A stretch of 64,000 nt of DNA from Oxytricha trifallax. Taxonomy: Eukaryota; Ciliophora; Spirotrichea; Sporadotrichida; Oxytrichidae. Below are positions 22,601 through 33,871 of the stretch, in pieces. How positions within the stretch are numbered: the stretch's first letter is position 1; every line of letters begins with the position of its first letter. Both the position numbers and the translations under genes were made by a program. Under the pieces are notes generated by a model, which made no database searches, was not told the DNA's origin, and saw only the letters and a program-made list of their open reading frames with translations. The DNA is taken from positions 1-64,000 of the forward strand of contig ARYC01018606.1 of NCBI GenBank assembly GCA_000711775.1, in the 5' to 3' direction.

Positions 22601-25600
22601 CTTAATCATTAGTAATTGATACATTCACGTCAGATAATTATATATTGGAGAGAGTGTCCAGTGGCTTGGTCATCAAACCAAAATGCAATTATCCTTGTGC
22701 TGACTGTGTAAGTACATCTACTCCGACCCAATGTTCAAAATGCATTCCATATAGTATGGCACATCCTTATGCATATTTACAAGGCAATATTTGTGCTTAA
22801 GTTTGCAATGACGGCTAAACTTAATTAGAAGGGATAATATAAACAAACACTTCGTCTAATTTTAATTTGAAGAGTTTATTATGTAAGTTCAAATGACCCT
22901 GCACAATCTCAAACCTGTCAAAAATGCTCTTCTCTTTGTAAAACCTGCAAAAACTCAGCTAGTTTCTGTACTTCATGTGATCAGAGATCAGATTACACTG
23001 CACTGTATTTAAACAATTGCACAGGTTTGTGCCCAGATGGCTTGTTTAAAAATAAGACGACTGGGCTATGTTAAACTTGCAATAGTACCTGTAAGACTTG
23101 CAGTGAAAGTGCAACTAATTGCACCTCATGCTACTCTTATAACTTAAAAATAATACTGTTAAGAAAATTAATTGTCTAATTATATTCATATCAGTGGAAT
23201 GGCACATGTTCATAGACTTGTCCAGCAGGAATATCTATTCCAAATGCAACAAGCTGGCAATGTATGAAATGTGATTCCAGATGTGCCACTTGTTCAAATG
23301 CAATAAATAAATGCACAACTTGCATCACTGGCTTAAGATTAAATCCATTCACAAGCTATTGTGACAAATCAAAAACATCATTTTTTTCTTAATTTAGTAG
23401 ATCAAAGTAATAATCTAAAAATATGTGAATACTGCCCTGATGGAGTGACTGTAGAAAGTTCACCAGGAGTGTGTTCTCAATGTCACTACAGCTGCTTTAA
23501 TTGCACCAAAAATGTTACACAGTGTACTTCTTTAATAAAAATTGAATTTTATATTTAAACATTCTTGTAAATCAGGTTATATACCAGGACCAAACAACAC
23601 TTGTCTAGATTAGTGTGGAGAAGGGATGGTGGTTTAAAATGGAACTTGTGCTGTTTGTAGTCCTGAATGTAAATCCTGTACAAAATCACCTGATTTCTGC
23701 ACTTCTTGTTCCTATGGCTTTATTAAGTATTTTTTAGTAATTTATAGAGTATGTAAGTTAACCTATTGGCAAATATGTATGAGAATGAGATTTATAGTTA
23801 AATTTATACAATTAATAAGTATTAAGATAAATGCATGATAAGTTGCCCAAATGGCATGAGCCCTTTTAATTAGAGATATAAAAATTTAATTCACAAAATA
23901 AATATCACTTATTTTATTAACCTAAAAATACTCAATAATAAGTTTCATGAAAACATTTTTGAAATTTTAGAAATAGTTTTTGTAAAAATTCTATAATATT
24001 TTATAAAACTTATTAATTTATGCCAAAATTTATTTAATAATTGATTTTCTTAATAGATAATACTAAATTATTTATGGATTTATTACACTTATAAAAATTC
24101 AAGTATATTCAGTTTAAAAAAAACTTTTATTTTATGGTTTTGAAATATCGGCTAAAAAATAGTATTCAAAAAAATATAATTTAAACGCTTAATTTTCTAC
24201 CAGCACATTGAGCATGATATTTGATAAAAATCTGACAACCTGCGTTGATAGAATATGCCCTTCTGGTTTCTTGCCTGATAAAGTTGATGGAAATACATGC
24301 GTATCAATATCCTCACTACTGCAGTATTTTATTCAAAAAGTTATAAGATAATTAATTAGACTTATTATATAACTATTGTATTGTGGGGAGGGCAAGATAT
24401 ATAACGAGTACTTTGATAAATGCTTAGATGAGGCTGATGTGGGCTTCTGGTACTTTCCAATTTTAGTCTTTCTTCTGGCTACTTCACTAATTTGGCTTCT
24501 ATTTATCCAATTTAAGTGCAATTTTTATTAAATTTCAATGTCAGAATGAACATCATTGATTTTATGATGATTTTAAATTTCTAACAGTCCTTATTATTAT
24601 AATAGTTATAAGATGCAATAATGAAACAAATAAGCTCTAAACAATTATTTGTTGGTGGAGTTTGTTCGAGCCATTTATTTATGGAGCACAAATTTATGTA
24701 TGTTGGCGCTTTGATCATTGGATTGTATTTTGGATTATTGTAGGGGCTCTTGTTGTTTTTTAAAAGGTATATTTAATTAATAATAATATAAATATTTTGA
24801 TATGAGTTTACGTCATCAACATTAAATCCAAAATTTATAATAATTTTTACTGCTCTTATTATTTTCAAATTATAATACTTAGTTTAAATTCGTACATCGT
24901 ATAAATTTTGAAAAAAATTTCAAATTATTTGATTGATAAATTCTAGTTTTTGTTATTACTTCGATTGTGATCTTTGCAAAGTGTAAAAATGACGATTTAC
25001 TCTTTAAGAAATGGTCAAGAAAGAAATACCCCCACTCCTATAGGACAATTCTATTTTTCTCTGTCCTCTTGAATTAGAAGCTACTTCGTCTCTTCACTTG
25101 TAGTTTATGGGATTACAAGCCATTTCAAGCTGAATTCAAGAACCACTATGTTTTCTATGCTTCTCACTTGAGAAAATTTGCTTATGTCATTATTGCAATA
25201 GTTTACAATGCGATATTAGTAGCCGATATTTTTATACTATTGACAATGAACTGGCCATATTACATTTTCTAAATTGGAATTGAGACTTTGGTTTATATCA
25301 GCTTAATGACTTTAATGATGTTTGTAGAATATAGACTACTTAGGTAGAAATTCACTTTTATAGTCAAAGTTGTACCAAGGAAAAATCAGAGTGCTGAAAA
25401 AATACAGAATAACATTGAAGAGATTCATGGACCATTAGATGAGGAGGACATCAAGAAAATTCTAGCAACAAAAAATTCAAACAAAAACAATGAGAAAGTG
25501 GGGTTGCTTACTGAAAAGGAAAAAGAGAACAGCAAAAATCACAACATTAAGAGTATGATAAGTAAAGAAAAGGACAATTTCAATCACTAAAGTTTGAACT

Positions 25601-27170
25601 CTAACAGATAAAATCTATCGAATAGGAATCATGAGAAGCCAACTGACGATCCAAGAAATGGGCCAGGCAGGTTTGGATTCGATAGTAATATGCCATCGAA
25701 GACAACTTCAATTCGTAGACCTTAAGAGAGTAATGGTTCGAATTAAACCAGTCCATTCAAGGATAGGTTTGGAGGAAGTGGATTACAACCAATGAACTTA
25801 AACAGTCAATTGTAATTCTATTCGGGACATGCAGAAAGCTCAAATATGTTATTCAGTTATTAGCAATAAATTTAGTTATGGGCTTTAGATAAAGTATAAC
25901 TTACTGAAATTATACTTAATTTAGATTTTGTTCTACTAATCTATTAAAGAAAGCTCATAATAAAACGACTAAGATCAACATGAACCAAATATTGAAGTGA
26001 TAGAAGATAGTGAAGACAGCCATAGAGGTTTAAATTTAATGGGTAGATTTTCTGGTAATGATGCCAGCAATCGTGACCAGAGATTGGATATCAGAGATTT
26101 ATCATAAAATCACAATCGCAGTAGTTTATTAGGAAATTCTACTTTGGATTAAACTGCCATTCCTCATAATAATAACCAAAAGTAGCATTAGCAGAATTTG
26201 AATGGGAGTGTGATTCCAAGACTGAACCTACCAAAAAAATTAAGTAATATTTTCTTAGTTTAATACATTTAATAAATTAATGTGTGAAACTACCAAGCAT
26301 AGAGGAAGAGCAGAAGGAAATGCTCTCGCCAATGTCAGCTTAAAATATAAAAGTTAAGAAAAACAAGAAAATAATGAAACCCCAAAATAATAACAAGAGT
26401 CATTAGTTATTAAATGATTCTTAAAATAGTGGTTCACAAAGCTCAAATGTTAAATTATTATTATATAAAAATATATTTACTTTTTAAAAATGTCTATTTT
26501 TAGAGTTATAATGATATAATAATGAGAATCAATTAATAATTATTAATATTTGTCTTTATATGTTTTAAAAAAGTAGATAAGATATTAAATGATTTTTATA
26601 TTTACTATGATATAATCAATATATCGATTCAGAACTTCACACAATTAATTAATTTTTTATTGCATTTTGATATAACAGGATTCGATAATTTTGTAATGAT
26701 TTTTAGCATACAATTAATTGATAAAAATTATAGTTAAATGTAGGATCAAGTCAAAATAATATAAATCCAATTGAAAAATCGTTATAGAGAACAGATTCTT
26801 AAGGAGGAAACACATTTCCAAGTAGATTCCCAATTGAAGCTTAAAATTCTCAGTTTTAGTTCTAACCTCCCCTCATATAACCGCCAAACTTAGAGGATAT
26901 CTTTCATGATGAAAGTGTACAGATACAATTTTTAAATTATATTATTTTTATCTAATTCTTACTTTCTCAATTTAATTTAATAAATTTAAACCACGAAATG
27001 GGAAGGATGGTAATAAAAGGAAATTAGCCAAGAAAGGCAAAAAAGTAGTAGATAATTACTAAAAAATTGATGAAGAATTCAATTTTATGGATGGGGATGC
27101 TAATTAATAATAATTCAGGGGATCAGTATCGAATAATTTTATGAATGACAGAGGTCACACAGATAGTTGA
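19660..27170 (+). CDS. Gene F: cysteine-rich multi-pass surface protein
   Basis: A long plus-strand gene of many MDSs ending at TGA 27168-27170. The N-terminal ~900 residues are beta-rich repeats (GVKNPKSIKPTDAF, IECLNGATKIACTYTASS). Positions 22680-23720 encode furin/VSP-like Cys repeats (CADCVSTSTPTQCSKC, CQKCSSLCKTCKNSASFC, CATCSNAINKCTTC, CAVCSPECKSCTKSPDFC). At least five hydrophobic helices follow between 24440 and 25340 (FWYFPILVFLLATSLIWLLF). A long Asn/Gln/Ser-rich cytosolic tail ends the protein. The layout matches the large Cys-rich membrane proteins abundant in ciliates, probably adhesion or sensory molecules; ligand unknown. The true N-terminus and signal peptide were not found. 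A retroelement-like fragment lies in one IES. Confidence 0.85.
20925..21190 (+). mobile_element. Probable 3' fragment of a LINE-like retroposon
   Basis: Between two gene F coding blocks lies a stretch of different composition: a basic, A-rich part (20950-21030), then GGGCTTGTCCCTCCC and CGGGGGTCCCC, ending in a (TTA)n tail at 21168-21189. A short 3' end plus simple-sequence tail fits a 5'-truncated non-LTR retrotransposon. The left border is not fixed and no target duplication was seen, so the call is tentative; it could also be an unrelated IES. Confidence 0.4.
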
Positions 27171-28104
27171 GGTTAATATTGAAATTCAAGAATTTTAAAA
27201 TAACTTTACTAATATAATAATCATATAAAATAAGAACTTAAGTGTTTTATTATAAAGTGTGAAAGTTATTTGAAAAATTTTATTTACAATTAAATTTAAT
27301 AAATTATCCCCCTATAAATTTATAGAAAATAATTTGATTTTAATACATCTACAATTATTTACAGAAAAATCAATGTATTTAGTTAAGACAAATTATACAA
27401 AATGATTAAGATAAATAATCAAAATAATTTTATTCTTATTTATAATAAAATGTTCTTAAACTAAAAGTGCTCTTCTCACTAACTATAATTTTATTAAAAT
27501 GATAATTAATAATTTATTATTATAATGTATTTTAACTAACTTTTCATAAATATGGATGAGCCTTAATAGGATTAATAAATAATAAAACATTTAAAGACTA
27601 GAAGGAAATTTGGCATGCTACATATTAATAAAAACATAATTGTAATGGCATTTTATCACACCTATCTATTAAAATTAATCATTAAAGTTTTTACTTAATT
27701 ATTTAAAAAAGTTATAAAATCACTATAATATAAATAAAACTTGGAATTACTTTAAAAAATAATTATGTTTAAATTATAATTTTTAGATTTCTATCAATTA
27801 ATTGATAATTTATTATAAATATTCAATAATTTATTAATATTTCCAATAAAAAGTTTAAAGATATTCAATAAAGAAATATCAGTATTTTTTAATATATTAT
27901 TTATGATAAAAAATAAACTCTGAAAATATATTGATAGAAAGATAAAAATACTGTATTTTACTTAGATTTTTCGCAGAGAATTTACACTAATAATTCGTAA
28001 AAATTAACTGGTTTAATTCCTGATTTTATGTTTAAACATAATAAATTGCTAGGAACAAAGAGTTAACAAAATAAAACAGAATGATGATGTTAACTTCTAA
28101 ATTA
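27171..28104. other. AT-rich intergenic region
   Basis: About 900 bp of AT-rich sequence after the gene F stop. I see no coding frame or RNA gene. Confidence 0.55.
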
Positions 28105-28366
28105 AAACCCCATAGATCAAATAAGACACGAAGATTGGGGTAATGAACAATTAAATTAAAAATTAATAATTATTGGCTGAAATCAAGTATAATTAGGCTA
28201 AAATTAAATTTGCACACCCTGATTGGATTACTTTATAAGGAAAATTAATCGAGCCAATAGTTTTAATAATTAGCCAAAACATTATAATTATGCGGCAATA
28301 ATTATTAATTTTTAATTTAATTGTTCTTAACCCCAATTTTCGTGTCTTAATTGATCTAAGGGGTTT
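28105..28366. mobile_element. C4A4-ended MITE, copy 2
   Basis: A 262-bp element with ~70-bp inverted repeats (AAACCCC..AGATCAA..AAGACACGAA) ending in GGGGTTT and flanked by TA. Its centre has CACCCTGATTGG, the complement of the box in the copy at 2064-2305. The outer ends mimic one telomeric repeat unit (C4A4), as TBE ends do, but the inner sequence is not TBE. Confidence 0.75.
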
Positions 28367-28395
28367 TATAACATAAACATAGCCAATAAAAGAAC

Positions 28396-28870
28396 AAATA
28401 AAAGATTAATAAAAACGACAGGAGAGAAATTAATATGATAATCAAATGAATAAGATTAACAATGATTTTGAAATTAATATTGACTTAAGGGATCTTATAA
28501 AAATCTTTTAATTTTACTTTTTATAGGATTTTTATTTAAATCTTTCAGAAAAGGCTGAATTCATGAAGTTAGAATCGAATTTTTCATTTAAGCCTTATTA
28601 ATGCGAATATTATTTCAATGACAAACTTGATAATGAAATTATTTATTAAAAACAAACTTTTATAATGAAAACTGATTATATTTTATATAATTAAAAAATA
28701 ATGACAATCAAAGCACATCATAATAATCACCAAAAACCTTATAATGTTTCTTTGAGAAGTAAATCTTAACAATCACCTCAAATAAGAATTTTCTAGATGA
28801 GATTTTATCTTTTGACCAGCAATATTATTTTATAAAAAATTGAAATTTTTCAATTTAAAAAAGTAATTTA
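28396..28870 (+). CDS. Hypothetical coding block, possibly the 5' part of gene G
   Basis: An open plus-strand frame in ciliate code: RQERNQYDNQMNKINNDFEI, then EFMKLESNFSFKPYQCEYYF and KTDYILYNQKIMTIKAHHNN. Gln fits at each TAA/TAG. It may be a small separate gene or an MDS of the gene at 29164; no homology is recognised. Confidence 0.45.
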
Positions 28871-29163
28871 ATAAAAGAAATCACTTGACTTTATGTAATG
28901 TTTTATACTCAAATGTAATTAAATGTAGATACTTTATTTATTTTATTATATCCTACCTTGAATATTTTCATCATATTTGAAAAGGAATTTACAAATCAAA
29001 ATCTGTAGTAAAGTTCAATAATTTCATAAAATTAATTTGAATTTAAATCCACAACAATATTTAATAATTAAGAATAATATTCCAAAGAAAGCCATAGTAA
29101 AAAATTAATTTAACTGATTTTAAAATAATAATATCATTTAAATATGTATTTATTATTAAAAAA

Positions 29164-30650
29164 ATGATTGCGGAGATTGCTACTGAGGCTAAAATAAGTC
29201 TCAGTTCAATTCCCCTCTTTCATAAAATATCACAAGTTTACAACATATTTTCTTTCTTTAAATCTCTATGTTTGGAGTATCAAGTGATTCGTAAAAATTA
29301 TTCCAAATATGGATTAGCATACCTTCTTGAGTTTTCATTCTTCAGCCTTATCTTTCTAATTTTGTTATCATTAATTTTCCATCAGTGTATCATCCTCTCA
29401 AATAAGATTTATTTTATGGCTTGCTGAGGGAAAAAAACTCATAGACATACTCATATAGTTACTTATGCAAGGTTTAATCCTCACTTTTCTACACATTCTG
29501 AGATAAAAAGGTCGGAATCTTGACTCCTTACACTATAACCTTTTTATTTATCACCAAATTATAATTATAGTGTTCTCATTCAGTATTTACAGAACTTGTA
29601 TAAAAATCAAAAGGTAGTCATTTTTTTGAGAAACCTTTATATGCCTAGCATGATAAATCCTGCGAAAGATTCATATACTAAACTAATTTAATTTTATTAT
29701 TAGTAAATTGAGATAATTGCAGAACTTTTTGTTGCTAGAAGTGATAAATCAAAACTCTACTATAGCTGGCCAATTAAGTGATAAATTATTCAGATTTACA
29801 GTCAGCAGAGCCACTTCAAAGGGTTGTACTGTACTCTTATAATTTATTACTGCATAACTGACTATATTATATCTAAACTTTAATTATAACTTTCCCTTCA
29901 CTATGGTTTGATACTACTCGCACAGCACTTTAACAGCCACTTATAGACGAATCGAAATTTAAACTTTCCAAGCCAGATGGCAGCAGTTTAACTTATGTTT
30001 TTAATAAGACGGTATGGACAGTGAATATAACTGGGTTGTTCAGTGATAATTTATCTAGAGGGTAGAGCATGAGTTTTATTGTAAAAGGAGTTAAAAATCC
30101 AATAGCTACTTCAATTCCTTCTAGCAGATTTGCATAAAATATTATTTCAAATTAATTAAAGTATAGAATAAATAATAAGAAATAAATCAAAAATTTTATA
30201 TTAAACGATTACTACAATTTTTAGTATTTTACTGAAAATAATACTAGAGATTAATCCAATAAATTGATCTATATTATTATTTTTAGATTAGTAAATATCA
30301 AAGTAGTTAATGAATAAGGAATGATAGTTGATTCTGGAGACTTCTAAGTGACAGCTTAAAACCCTACAAACATTCCCTATGCAACTATAATAGTGGCTGA
30401 CAAAACTGTTCAAGCAGTGACTTCTTATAACATATAGTTCAATCACAAAAATGGAATTTATTATATAAAATTAGTATTATTTAACTATTCATTAAATGTA
30501 TCATAACCTGTAAAGAATGGTTGTAGAATCGATGTTTAATTTCCGAGTGCGGACTTTAATCTCACAACTAATCCTATATCTTACATTGAGATAGGCGGAG
30601 CACTTGGAATCTTACAAATAATGTTATCAAACATGCATAAAGAAAGATTT
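29164..30650 (+). CDS. Gene G: paralogue of gene F ectodomain, incomplete
   Basis: Plus-strand blocks at 29164-29427, 29715-29870, 29920-30160 and 30290-30640 resemble gene F's N-terminal repeats: VWTVNITGLF..SFIVKGVKNPIAT parallels gene F's YTVSGSTLTL..IFIRGVKNPKSI. A hydrophobic segment at 29320-29400 (SLIFLILLSLIF) may be a membrane segment. No Cys-rich block or multi-pass C-terminus follows before the AT-rich DNA at 30650. The gene is therefore a fragment, a short paralogue, or has MDSs elsewhere. Confidence 0.55.
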
Positions 30651-31353
30651 TTTTAAAAAAAATATTCGGTATAAACTTAAAAGGATATTTTAAAATGACA
30701 ATATTTATTTAACATTACAATATATTAGAAAGGAAAAAATGTAAAAATAGTTGATCTATAAAAATCAAAATGATAATACGTTATTTAATATAATTTGCTT
30801 TTTTTAAAAATCTATTTCTTAAATTTTCATTCTTTTCATAATTATTTTAAAACTGAAGAAAAAAATCGAATTATAAACAATATCACTAAATAATACAATG
30901 TTTATAAAATTATAAGTTTGAATAAAAAGGAATGCGAGAGTGAGTTTCGAACACGTGCTACTCTGGCTAAAGAATGACTTATGGCCTTCGTAAACAACGC
31001 CGGCAACTACTCTGCAATTCCTGATAACCTACTATACAATATAATTTATATACTTTTTTCTCTAGTTTATTAAAAATTCTATAAATATACTTACTTGATA
31101 ATATATAATAAACTTGACTAATTAATATTTCTTCATTTATTCAAATAGCATTAAACAACTTATTTTTTAAAATATTATCAAAAATCAGTTAATAGCATAT
31201 TTATGTAATCAAATTGCTAATACTTTATCAAGATACTAATTTATTTTCTTATATAATTGAGTGAGAATTTAAAATGATTTTTGTTCTTTTTCTGACTAAA
31301 AATCACTATATTTATCTTTTAGCTTATCATTCTAAAATATTTCTTTGTATTTT
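30651..31353. other. AT-rich spacer with a tRNA-like patch
   Basis: Mostly AT-rich and non-coding. A GC-richer stretch at 30935-31025 has complementary ends (GGAATGC / GCAATTCC) and on the minus strand a B-box-like GTTCGAAAC, but I could not fold a cloverleaf. Possibly a decayed tRNA or a Pol III-derived remnant. Confidence 0.35.
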
Positions 31354-33859
31354 TCAATCAATAATTGAACCTAAGATCTTTAATTCTAACACTCTTGTAT
31401 TTATAAATGATAAAATAATTGAAATAATTACACTAAACTAATAGTATAGTTTAGTGATACGAAACTTATAAAATTTAGTATAATTTTTCAATATTTAGGC
31501 TTAGAATCTGAATTTAAATCTGTAGAATTCAATGTCAACTGCATCAATTTCATCTAAATTTTAAGAATCAAGCTCATCTATATCTGACCCTAATACATCC
31601 TTATCATAATCTAAATAATAAGGAGATACTATTAGGATAATAAACAAAATAAACTTCAATTGATTGAATGTCTTAGTTGTAAGTAGTGATCTTTATTCAA
31701 GTGATTGATTTCTTTTTGCAAAGCTTTCATAGGTGATTCTAGCCTGCTTCATAAATTATAATCAATAAAAGATTTCTTAATAAATTTCATAAATTGTTAC
31801 AAAAATTAAAACTTTTTCCATTTTTATATAAATTTAATCTTGCTTTACTTCTAATTTGAGGCATCATTAATTGATGACTAAAGTTAAAGTGTAGAATTAT
31901 TGTTATTTCCAATTAAATTCAATTCGTTATGAACATCTCTGATTTCTTCCTCACTTTAAAATATCTTACTTAACTCTAAATGAATCTATCTCTTCAAGGG
32001 TTTAATTTTGTTTTAAGTCTTTTTTGTGTTTTTATTTAAAGCTAGAGCTACTATGGAGTCAAGCTATTTTTTCATTGTTTACTATGACTATATAATTATA
32101 CATATAAAGTTATGTGATAAAACATTGAAACATTCTTATAAAAATATAAAATAAGTATCTATACTTTAATTTATACGTACTAATCATAGTCTTTGAGTTA
32201 ATTTAAGACAGAGATCTTACTTTAATAATCTGGATGGCTAACTGAGAAAGTATTATTGTTTTACACTATACTCTGTTGAGTATTAGATCTTTATAGTTTT
32301 TTGGCAATATGGGTTTCAACTTTTTTAAATTCCCTCACTTGCTTTTTTACTTTTTGGTTTTCCTCTGGGTAAGAATCTTAAATTTATTTATTAATTTTTA
32401 ATAAAGAGGAAATGAATTCTCCTTTGAATATCAAAATATTTTTAAAAAATGATCTTTCTTTAAATTCTATTTTTAATCAAGATTTTCGCTGTGGATGTTA
32501 TTTGTACTTAGTTTTGAGGAAAGAATTTTATTTTCAGAATAGAGATTTCTTGCTGTTTATTGAAACTAAGGAATTTTGTTAATATTTACTATTCTGTTAT
32601 GTAATTCTAGAAGATATTTCAAGTCAGCTTTCTATTTACTTTTATAAATATCTATAATTTTATGTTTAAATATCCATTAAATTAATTAATAATTTTCTAA
32701 ATATATTTATTTTTCATATACTTGATTTAACTAGATTTCTTTCATTTTCAATAACAACTTTGTTGCTGTTATGATCATTTTATGCATTTTCAATTCCATC
32801 GCTTACTTCATTTTAAGATGAAAAATCAAGCCCACTCTATGAAAATGGATTTCTCCTCTACTAATCATTTCTTGCAGTCAACGGCATGTTTATCTAGTTC
32901 TATAGAGAGGCTTAATTTGAGGTAATTATCCTTCTTAAATTTTGGCTTTGTATGAAATTTTAAGATTAATTTCTAAGTCTAGCACTTTAAGGTTATAGTA
33001 AAGATCTTTGAGTATGTTTATCATGTATTCTGTAAAATCTCTCATTCTCCAAATTTCTCACATTTTAGAGAGAGTCCAATTATATCGCTGATAATTATCA
33101 ATTTTGCTCTCTTATAGAATTATTAACTGGATTTATAGCAATTGGTGTACGTGTATTTTACTTAGAATTAAATGATGACATTTTCTATGTCAAAAATGGT
33201 CCAGCCTATCTAGAGGGAATTTTGATCGGCATTAAATTGGTGGCAGCTGATTTCATTCTTGGTTGAGACAAATATTCAGACATGTCTCTTGGTCTTAATT
33301 GGGTATCGTGATCTACATCCTCTAAAATGACCTCCTCTATTTCTTTTTTTTGATTTTTCCCATTAATTATACGTTATTTTTAAGGCTTTTAATTAAGCTA
33401 ATTAGATTTGTACTGTGGTTCTGAATTTTAAGATGCGCTCTATGATGAGGAAAAATATGATAAATCTCCTCGTTTAATTTATTAATGGGGATGTTTGTAG
33501 TCTGTAGTAGAACTCCCACTAATTGTTTGTTTCAAATCTTACTTAATTTTAATGAATACTTATCAAAATATGATAAATTAGAATATTATATAATACTTAA
33601 TGGAATCAATTTACTACTTAACTGAGTTGATGTTTGCATTATATTGATCTTTATATTTGAAGTATTTTTTGACATCTTTATCGAGAAATTCCTTGACTTA
33701 TGGAAGATTTTATATTTAATTAATGCTGTCGATATTGTAATGTTTCTAAGGGGAAAGTGGATTTTCAGCTAATTTTCTTATTTGTACAAATGGCTGTCTA
33801 TTAATCTTGTTGTCGTTTAGTACGGATTGTTTTGATTTTTATGTCATAAAATGAGTCAT
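31354..33859 (-). CDS. Gene H: low-complexity coiled-coil protein
   Basis: Starts at ATG 33859 (MTHFMTQKSKQSVLNDNKI) and runs through about ten MDSs to a TGA at 31356-31354. Clear blocks include QVKEFLDKDVKKYFKYKDQY (33640), EVILEDVDHDTQLRPRD (33320), SRQAGPFLTQKMSSFNSKQN (33190), ENERFYRIHDKHTQRSLL (33020), NQKVKKQVREFKKVETHIAK (32310) and SEEEIRDVHNELNLIGNNN (31930). The protein is Ser/Asn/Gln-rich with helical charged stretches and an acidic C-terminal part (DELDSQNLDEIDAVDIEF). Function is unknown. The exact C-terminus depends on whether the last 60 codons are MDS or IES. Confidence 0.75.
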
Positions 33860-33871
33860 TATAATTGGTTC

